The position numbers and the translations under genes were made by a program. Shown here piece after piece: positions 58,287-64,000 of a stretch of 64,000 nucleotides of DNA. The stretch covers positions 419,148-483,147 of the forward strand of contig NZ_LMSU01000003.1 in the NCBI RefSeq assembly GCF_001429625.1, written 5' to 3'. Source of the DNA: Nocardioides sp. Soil805. GTDB taxonomy: Bacteria > Actinomycetota > Actinomycetes > Propionibacteriales > Nocardioidaceae. Within the stretch, counting starts at the first letter, position 1. Every line of letters starts with the position of its first letter. The notes beneath the pieces are model-generated. The model was not told where the DNA came from, ran no database searches, and saw only the letters and a list, made by a program, of their open reading frames with translations.

Positions 58287-59720
58287 ATGGTCCATCGCGG
58301 GTTGGCGGGTTACGTGCTGGTGTTCGTCGGGGGACTCGTCATCTCGGTGCTCCCCTCCTCCAGTGGGGTCGCAGCACTCCCGTGGCTCTCGGACCTGAGG
58401 TCGGCGACGAGTGGTCGGATGCTCGCGATGGCGATCGTCGTGATCGGGCTCGGCCTCGCATCGTCCGCCTGGTTGCAGCTGGTCCGGGTCTCCGGTGACC
58501 GGCGGCTGGAGGAGGGCGACCGACTCGCGCTGGTTCGCCGTGCGAGCGCCTGCTGGGTCGTGCCGCTCCTGCTGGCGCCACCCATGTTCTCGCGTGACGG
58601 GTGGAGCTACGGGGCGCAGGGGGTGATGACCCACCTCGGCCTCTCGCCGTACGTCTGGGCACCGAACATCCTCGACGGGGAGATCGTCGAGGCGGTGGAT
58701 CCGATGTGGCGGAGCACCCTGACGCCGTACGGACCGGTGCCCTTGATCTGGGGCTCGGCGGCCGCCGGTGTCACCGTCGACCCCTGGCTGCTCGCGGTCG
58801 CCCATCGGCTGCTGTCCCTGGTGGGCCTGGTCCTGCTCGCCTGGGCCGTCCCACGACTGGCGAGGTGGTCCGGTGTGGACGCCGCGCGCTCCTCCGCGCT
58901 GGTGCTGGCCAGCCCGCTGATGGTGGCCCACGGCGTGGCGGGGCTGCACAACGACGTGCTGATGGTGGCCGTCGGGGCGGTGGCGCTGGTGGTCGCCGTC
59001 GAGCACGGGTGGGTGCCGGGTGCGGTGCTGGTGGGCGTCGCGGCGGCGGTCAAGCTGCCGGCGGGCCTGTTCGGCATCGGCGTGGTCCTCCTCTCGCTGC
59101 CGCTGGTGGCCACGCATGCCCAACGCACCTGGCGTACGGCGGCGGTCGCCCTCGTCGCCGTCGGGACGCTCGCGGGCATCGGTGCCGTGAGCGGGCTGGG
59201 CGTCGGTTGGGTGCACGCCCTCGGGGTGCCGGGCGAGGTGCTCACCCCCATGTCGGTCTCCACCCAGCTGGGCCGCCTGGTCGAGCTGATGACCGGGCTC
59301 GACGCGGTGGCGACGGTCCGCGGTCTCGGCTCGGCGCTCCTGCTGGCGATCGCTGTCGGCGTCGCCCTGCGGGCGCGGACGGGATGTCCGCGAGCAGCGG
59401 TGCGGGCGACCGCCGGGGTGGCGCTCGCCGCCGTCGTGCTCAGTCCGGTGGTGCACCACTGGTACCTGCTGTGGTGCCTGCCCCTGCTCGCCGTCTGCCA
59501 CCTGCCGCGTCGGGGCGAGCGCGTCCTGCTGCACGTGTCGTGGCTGGGCGGACTCGTGGCGCCCCTGGACTCCTCACTGGCGGGGGCGGACGGGATCATC
59601 GCCCTGGCCGTCGCCCTGGTGGCCGGGACGGCGCTGGTGCAGTCACTGGCGCACCGTCGCCACGAGGCTCAGGCGGAGGTGCGCGTCGAACCTTCGCGAG
59701 CGCCGCAGGCCGCGCGGTGA
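58287..59720 (+). CDS. MptA/MptB-type alpha-1,6-mannosyltransferase (integral membrane)
   Basis: 477 residues, about 11-13 membrane helices. Polyprenol-phosphomannose-dependent GT-C fold: first extracytoplasmic loop MFSRDGWSYGAQGVMTHLGLSPYV carries the acidic residue (RDGWSY), then DPMWRSTLTPYGPVPLIW. Extends mannan chains in lipomannan/lipoarabinomannan-type glycolipids in actinobacteria. Its 3' end overlaps the convergent glycosyltransferase by 52 bp. Confidence 0.82.
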   Translation: MVHRGLAGYVLVFVGGLVISVLPSSSGVAALPWLSDLRSATSGRMLAMAIVVIGLGLASSAWLQLVRVSGDRRLEEGDRLALVRRASACWVVPLLLAPPMFSRDGWSYGAQGVMTHLGLSPYVWAPNILDGEIVEAVDPMWRSTLTPYGPVPLIWGSAAAGVTVDPWLLAVAHRLLSLVGLVLLAWAVPRLARWSGVDAARSSALVLASPLMVAHGVAGLHNDVLMVAVGAVALVVAVEHGWVPGAVLVGVAAAVKLPAGLFGIGVVLLSLPLVATHAQRTWRTAAVALVAVGTLAGIGAVSGLGVGWVHALGVPGEVLTPMSVSTQLGRLVELMTGLDAVATVRGLGSALLLAIAVGVALRARTGCPRAAVRATAGVALAAVVLSPVVHHWYLLWCLPLLAVCHLPRRGERVLLHVSWLGGLVAPLDSSLAGADGIIALAVALVAGTALVQSLAHRRHEAQAEVRVEPSRAPQAAR

Positions 59721-60805
59721 AGCGCCAGCATCGCCCGGAGCGTACGGTCCCAGCCGAAGAGCTCGGCGCGGCGCCGGGCCGCCGCGCGCCGGGTCCCGGC
59801 GGGACGGGCCACCACCCGAAGCACCGCGTCGGCGAGCGACTCGGCGTCGGGCGCAGCCCACGCACCTGAGTGCTGGTCGACGAGCTCGCGTGCACCACCG
59901 ACGTCGGCCGTGACCACCGGGGTGCCCGACGCGAGGGCCTCCAGGACGGCGAGCCCGAACGTCTCGCCGGGACACACGGACAGCGCGACGTCCGCGCGCG
60001 ACACCAGGCGGCTCAAGGTTGCGCGGTCGGCGACGTGCCCGTAGAAGGTGACGGCGCCCGTTCCTGCGGCGCACCGTTCCAGCTCGTCGCGCTGCGGGCC
60101 GTCGCCGTAGACGTCGAGGTGCACCGGGAGACCGCGACGGTGCAGGGCGAGGGCCGTGGCGACCGCCAGGTGGGGACTCTTCTCGCGCGAGAGCCGGCCG
60201 AAGTGCACCAGCCTGAGCCGGTCGTCGTCGGTCCGTACGGAGGAGGACGAGGGCCGGAACGTCTCGAGGTCCACACCCAGGGCGACCTGGTGGACGGGAG
60301 TGCCCGCCGCAGCGGCGAGGTCGTGGAACTCGCGCCGGGCGAAGTCGGAGGTGACGACGATGCCGTCGAAGCGGCGTACGAGCGTGCGGTTGAGCGCACC
60401 GAGGGGTGGGGCGACGCCGACGGTCCAGCCGGTGCGCAGCTCCACCATCGCGTCGAGCCGCTCGTGGGAGAACAGCAGGGACGGCACTCCCCGGCGTCGG
60501 GCCCAGCCGGTGACCGGGAGGAGGGTCGACTTGTCGGACACCTCCACGGAGGTGGGCGCGAACGCCTCCAGGGCCTCCACCACGCGCCACGGCTCCAGGA
60601 TCAACCGGTAGCCGCCACCGACGCGCGGTGCGCGCACCTGGACGACGTCCCCGTTCTCGGTGGTGGTGCGGGCGTCCCGTGGTCCCGGGACGACGAGCAG
60701 CCGTTCGGCCCCGGCCGCGGCGTAGCCGGCACCGAGGGCCTCGACGGCCGTCTTCATGCCGCCGGAGGAAGGACCGATGAAGTTGGCGAGCTGGGCGATG
60801 CGCAC
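59669..60805 (-). CDS. GT4 glycosyltransferase
   Basis: 378 residues, two Rossmann-like domains. QLANFIGPSSGGMKTAVEALGAGYA at the N-terminus, FSHERLDAMVE, VALGVDLETFRP, and CPGETFGLAVLEALASGTPVVTADVGGARELV with the GT4 E-x7-E pair. Probably uses GDP-mannose for a phosphatidylinositol-mannoside or related glycolipid. GTG 60805 sits 4 bp after the stop of the next gene upstream, so the two are co-translated. Confidence 0.88.
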   Translation of the reverse strand: MRIAQLANFIGPSSGGMKTAVEALGAGYAAAGAERLLVVPGPRDARTTTENGDVVQVRAPRVGGGYRLILEPWRVVEALEAFAPTSVEVSDKSTLLPVTGWARRRGVPSLLFSHERLDAMVELRTGWTVGVAPPLGALNRTLVRRFDGIVVTSDFARREFHDLAAAAGTPVHQVALGVDLETFRPSSSSVRTDDDRLRLVHFGRLSREKSPHLAVATALALHRRGLPVHLDVYGDGPQRDELERCAAGTGAVTFYGHVADRATLSRLVSRADVALSVCPGETFGLAVLEALASGTPVVTADVGGARELVDQHSGAWAAPDAESLADAVLRVVARPAGTRRAAARRRAELFGWDRTLRAMLALHRAACGAREGSTRTSA

Positions 60806-60809
60806 GTGG

Positions 60810-61931
60810 TCAGGCCGCCGCTCCGTCGGAGCGCCGCACCAGGGCGGCGTAGTGCTGATCGACCAGCTGGTCGACGACCGCCTCCCAGCTGCGACCGGCG
60901 ACCGTGCGGACCGCGTCGGCGGCCATCCGCGCCCGCAGGCCGTCGTCACGGACGAGCGTCTCGACACCACGACGCAGGGCACCGGGGTCGGTGGGGTCGT
61001 AGAGGAGGCCGGTCCGTCCGGGGGCCACCAGGTCCACGGGTCCGCCGACCGCGGGCGCGAGGACGGGGACGCCACTGGCCTGGGCCTCCTGGACGGTCTG
61101 GCAGAAGGTCTCGGACTCGCCGGTGTGCACGAACGCGTCCAGGGAGGCGAAGGCACGGGCGAGCTCGTCGCCGCGCAGCATCCCGGTGAAGGTCGCGTGC
61201 GGGAGGTGCCGCTCCAGCCACCCGCGCGCGGGTCCGTCGCCGACCACGACCAGGCGCGTCCCCGGTGTGGCGGCGACCTCGACGAGCCGTCGTACCTGCT
61301 TCTCGGGAGCCAGGCGGCCGACGTACCCGACGACGAGGGCGTCCGGATCCCCGGACGTCCAGGTCCGGCGCAGGTCCTCGCTGCGCCGGCGCGGTGAGAA
61401 GAGGTCGAGGGCGATCCCACGCCGCCACAGGTGCAGGTCGGGGACCCCGAGTGCGGCGAGCTGGTCGTGGGCGGCGGTGGAGGGCACGAGCGTCCGGTCC
61501 GCACGGCGGTGGATCCGGCCCACCCAGCGGGAGATGGCCGCGTCCGCGCGGATGCCGTACTGACGGGCGAAGCCGGCGATGTCGGTCTGGTAGACGGCCA
61601 GGGTCGGCAGGCCCAGCCGGTTGGCCGCGCGCATCCCGACCGCACCCAGGGCGAACGGTGAGGCGAGGTGCACTACGTCGGGCCGGTAGATCTCCAGCGT
61701 CCGCTGGAGGAGAGCGTCGGGGAGGCCGACCGAGAACGAGCGGTAGCCGGGGAGGCCCACGGAGCGGACCCGGACCACCGGTGCCCCGCGGTACTCCCGG
61801 GGGCCGGGCCCGGGAGCGATGACGAGGGCCTCGTGGCCGCGGTCGACCAGGCGGTCGACCGTGTGCCGGACCGTGTTGGTCACACCGTTGACCTGGGGCA
61901 GGAAGGACTCGGTGACGATGGCGATGCGCAT
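60810..61931 (-). CDS. GDP-mannose-dependent alpha-mannosyltransferase, MgtA-like (GT4)
   Basis: 373 residues. MRIAIVTESFLPQVNGVTNTVRHTVDRLVDRGHEALVIAPGPG is the MgtA-type start; YQTDIAGFARQYGI and VGYVGRLAPEKQVRRLVEVA follow; ESETFCQTVQEAQASGVPVLAPAVGGPVDLV gives the E-x7-E motif. In related actinobacteria MgtA mannosylates a glucuronosyl diacylglycerol or PIM precursor. First gene of the two-gene operon; GAGGAC before ATG 61931. Confidence 0.88.
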   Translation of the reverse strand: MRIAIVTESFLPQVNGVTNTVRHTVDRLVDRGHEALVIAPGPGPREYRGAPVVRVRSVGLPGYRSFSVGLPDALLQRTLEIYRPDVVHLASPFALGAVGMRAANRLGLPTLAVYQTDIAGFARQYGIRADAAISRWVGRIHRRADRTLVPSTAAHDQLAALGVPDLHLWRRGIALDLFSPRRRSEDLRRTWTSGDPDALVVGYVGRLAPEKQVRRLVEVAATPGTRLVVVGDGPARGWLERHLPHATFTGMLRGDELARAFASLDAFVHTGESETFCQTVQEAQASGVPVLAPAVGGPVDLVAPGRTGLLYDPTDPGALRRGVETLVRDDGLRARMAADAVRTVAGRSWEAVVDQLVDQHYAALVRRSDGAAA

Positions 61932-62066
61932 GTCCTCACGCTCGCGTCGGGCGGTGAACGAAGGGTGATGCGGACGGCGGTGTCGGGTGAAGGGCGAGCG
62001 GCGCGTGTGCTGGCTGGATGCCGACGATGCAGGGGTGCCCCGGTCCCACGGATAGCCTCGACGACC

Positions 62067-62144
62067 GTGAACGCACTCCCCGCAGCAGTCCTCTGGGACA
62101 TGGACGACGTAGACCCAGGATTCACGGGCATCGAGAAGCGTTGA
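62067..62144 (+). pseudogene. HAD hydrolase gene truncated after 13 codons
   Basis: GTG 62067 with TAGCCT 8 nt upstream begins NALPAAVLWDMD, which is the canonical start of actinobacterial HAD phosphatases (AAVLWDMDGTLVDTEPYW). After the DMD the frame runs into unrelated DVDPGFTGIEKR and stops. The HAD motif I and the whole enzyme are lost. The break lies at about 62105, marking an insertion or deletion junction. Confidence 0.72.
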
Positions 62145-62231
62145 GGTTCACGTTACCGCAGGTCAGCGTGCTGATCGACCGATTGTGACCGCATCCGCGA
62201 GCATCTGGATGCACTGAGATTCCGGGCACTC

Positions 62232-62252
62232 CGTTGCATGAAACGTTGCATG
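62232..62252. repeat. Direct repeat of 9 bp, 12-bp period
   Basis: CGTTGCATG occurs at 62232-62240 and 62244-62252 with AAA between. It lies just before the transposase remnant; could be a recombination site or a remnant of a control region. Confidence 0.5.
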
Positions 62253-62680
62253 GCCACGCCGCGTCGTGGTCCGCCGGATCCCCGACCTCAAACCAGGCCA
62301 CAAGAGCGGTCAAGAGGCGCTGTTCGACATCGGGGGTTTCCACGCGGGCCCCGCGGCCACGGTGACGCCGGACAAGACCCCCCGCGGGCACCCGATCATC
62401 GAGCAGATCCACGCCGACCTCGAGAGTTCCGCGCTGGCGCAAGACGTGCCCCCGGGCACGCTCGCTACGAACGGAGCCTGGCTCGTGCTGGCAGTGACGC
62501 GTTCACCCTGACCCGTGCCGGCGCGCCACCACCGGCTGCGGACTCGCCAGGGCCGCCACTGAGACCATCCGCCGCAAGCTCATCGCCGTACCCGCCCGAG
62601 TGGCGTCCTCAGCACGAAGAGTGACTCTGCATCTTCCCGCCGTTCATCTCTTGCCTGGGCCGGGGAACGGACGCCTGCGC
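62251..62680 (+). pseudogene. IS1380-family transposase remnant, frameshifted
   Basis: The reading frame from 62266 gives VRRIPDLKPGHKSGQEALFD then HAGPAATVTPDKTPRGHPIIEQIHADLESSALA...NGAWLVLAV, the C-terminal part of IS1380-family DDE transposases. It then breaks. Homology resumes in another frame with TIRRKLIAVPARVASSARRVTLHLP (62560-62640) and fades. The first ~250 residues and the DDE Asp residues are missing, so it is dead. No terminal inverted repeats were found. Confidence 0.72.
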
Positions 62681-62681
62681 A

Positions 62682-63995
62682 CTAGAGACCGGGGACATCG
62701 GACTGCGTTCCCTTCTCGGGTGGACGGTGGATTAGGGCGGCATGGAGATCGGCCCGGCTCGCGTCTGGCGACGCCGCGGCACGCTCGGCCTGAGGCCGCA
62801 GCTGCTCACGTGCGGTTCTGATGACGTCCAGGTCGGCCGCGCGGCCGACGGGCACGAAGCGCTCGCGAACCGGATGGACCAGCCGCCCCTCGCAGTTCAC
62901 CAGTCGAGGGACGGTCACGCGCTGGACGAACGCGCCGCGCTCGACACCGGTTTCGAGGACATCGCTGATGCGTTCGTCGATGCGGCGGAAGAGGGTGTTG
63001 AAGCCGCCGAGCATCCGCGGCTCGATCACGGTGGCGGACGGCAACGCCTTCATTCGGCTGACCGCGTTCGCGGCCTCTGCTGTGGCGCCGGCGCCATTGC
63101 CGAGTCTTCCCTCGACGTTGCGGAGCTCTCGCTGGATCCGCGAGTACGTCGCGGTGCGGGCTCGCCATTTCTCGGCCAGATGGGGATCGACACGCTCGGC
63201 GAACGGAATGAGTTGCGAGGTGAGCAGGCGCTGAGAGTCGACGATCAGGCGCAGGTTCATGGCGTTCGGGAACGATTTCAGTCGAACCAGGAGATTGTGC
63301 TCGGCCTGGAGCACTCCGAGGACTCCCGGCTTGCCCGGTCCGCGGATCGGCTTGACCCGCGGGCGCCAGCCGGTCTGGTCGACGCTGTAGTCGGGCTGCC
63401 CGAGACTCACGTCGAGCGCCGTTGCGAGTGCCGCCCAGCCGAGTCGGTTGCAGCCCGCGAGCGACTCCCAGTCGGGCGTGTTCCGATAGCGGCGATCGAG
63501 CACAACCAGCGCTTGGCTGATCGCCGCGACGTCACCTGCGATGGTTCGAGCCTGGGCTGCCGTGAGGTGGACGGCCAGATCGGGAGCGGTGTCGTGCTCG
63601 GCGAGTGCCGCGGCCTGTGCCGCCAGGCGCCAGTGCTCGACGGCGTCGTGCAAGCTCGGCGTCGCGATCTCCGTGCTGGATGCGGCCGGCGTAGTTGCCT
63701 GATCGCGAGCGAGCTCCAGGGCGCGGGCCAGCTCACTCAGTGCCGCGCCACGCTCGTTCGTCGCGCGGAAGGGGTCTGCGGGTCTGGGCGGGATGTTCGG
63801 GAACGTGAGCGGCTGTGCCACACGGATGGCTTGCGCGCACCAGACGACGAGCGTGCGCCTGAAGCGAAGGATCTGTTGCCCGACTTCGGCCCGCTCGGCG
63901 GACGAGTCTGCGGCGAGGCGGTGCATCACCCGGTGCTGGCGCAGCAGCGCTGCCAGCTCCGTGCGCATCTGGGCGCCGTCCTCGCCGTACATCAC
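62682..63995 (-). CDS. Unrecognised large helical protein, may extend past window end
   Basis: 437 residues from GTG 63995 or ATG 63992; the start may lie outside the window. No membrane segment, signal peptide or catalytic motif seen. Mostly helical with long charged runs: LRQHRVMHRLAADSSAERAEV, ARTIAGDVAAISQALVVLDRRYRNTPDWESLAGCNRLGWAAL, RARTATYSRIQRELRNVEGRL. Third positions are less GC-biased than upstream genes. It lies beyond the truncated HAD gene and transposase remnant, so it is probably mobile-element cargo. No function is proposed. Confidence 0.6.
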   Translation of the reverse strand: MMYGEDGAQMRTELAALLRQHRVMHRLAADSSAERAEVGQQILRFRRTLVVWCAQAIRVAQPLTFPNIPPRPADPFRATNERGAALSELARALELARDQATTPAASSTEIATPSLHDAVEHWRLAAQAAALAEHDTAPDLAVHLTAAQARTIAGDVAAISQALVVLDRRYRNTPDWESLAGCNRLGWAALATALDVSLGQPDYSVDQTGWRPRVKPIRGPGKPGVLGVLQAEHNLLVRLKSFPNAMNLRLIVDSQRLLTSQLIPFAERVDPHLAEKWRARTATYSRIQRELRNVEGRLGNGAGATAEAANAVSRMKALPSATVIEPRMLGGFNTLFRRIDERISDVLETGVERGAFVQRVTVPRLVNCEGRLVHPVRERFVPVGRAADLDVIRTAREQLRPQAERAAASPDASRADLHAALIHRPPEKGTQSDVPGL

Positions 63996-64000
63996 CCAAC

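Noticed and set aside
58068..59534. 488-residue open frame on the minus strand
   Set aside because: Opposite the mannosyltransferase, with a low-complexity Gln/His/Arg composition.
62122..62442. Minus-strand 106-residue frame
   Set aside because: Antisense of the IS1380 remnant, where homology is on the plus strand.

Overview
The window is very GC-rich and densely coded. It carries a mycothiol ligase gene (mshC), an actinobacterial mannosyltransferase set, GuaB1, an adjacent FadE24/FadE23-like pair, DUF3090, SCO1664-family and PAC2 genes, and WXG100-like proteins. Together these point to a high-GC actinobacterium, most likely Nocardioides or a close relative (Propionibacteriales). The genus is inferred from gene content only. 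A strong signature throughout is a TANNNT -10 box 6-8 nt before ATG or GTG, so many genes are probably transcribed as leaderless mRNAs; this spacing was used to choose several start codons.

Layout. 1-2405: cyanophycin synthetase (cut by the window edge) translationally coupled to cyanophycinase. 2433-10050: a SixA-like phosphatase, a PrmC-like methyltransferase, serB, an orphan ABC ATPase, an NfeD/SPFH membrane pair, a TauE-type permease and an alpha/beta hydrolase. 10154-12866: an unusual cassette with a double YbaB-like protein, a small WXG100-like protein, a larger WXG-type protein with a glycine-zipper membrane hairpin, and two paralogous four-helix membrane proteins. This is the best candidate for an undescribed system. 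12932-19304: catalase with an ankyrin partner, a membrane SpoIIE-type phosphatase, an aldehyde dehydrogenase, a GNAT protein and an APH-like kinase. 19320-21910: a three-gene ABC-2 exporter. 22062-23759: a secreted beta-propeller protein.

23815-31775: PEBP protein, siroheme synthase, two SpoU-type methyltransferases, Nudix hydrolase, peptide deformylase, and a two-gene acyl-CoA dehydrogenase operon whose -10 box is overlapped by a 17-bp palindromic operator. This part also holds a nested inverted repeat (26543-26612) and a perfect 36-bp palindrome (31431-31466). 31873-41820: aromatic amino acid decarboxylase, GuaB1, BCCT betaine transporter, nucleosidase, a LysR effector domain without HTH, a HAD hydrolase, and an MFS protein fused to a cyclic-nucleotide-binding domain next to a cyclase-like DUF2652 protein. 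A tRNA-Leu(GAG) lies at 41854-41939. 42018-49857: M20 peptidase, aldo/keto reductase, uppP, MFS, corA and the conserved genes leading into mshC (49877-51115). 51116-57156: PAC2 protein, cobalamin-dependent metH, a histidine phosphatase and a small membrane protein. 57238-61931: SGNH hydrolase and three glycosyltransferases of the phosphatidylinositol-mannoside/lipomannan type.

From about 62.1 kb the core genome breaks off. A HAD hydrolase gene is cut within its DxD motif after 13 codons. It is followed by a frameshifted, N-terminally deleted IS1380-family transposase remnant and a large unrecognised gene of less GC-biased composition that reaches the window end. This looks like the edge of an accessory island.
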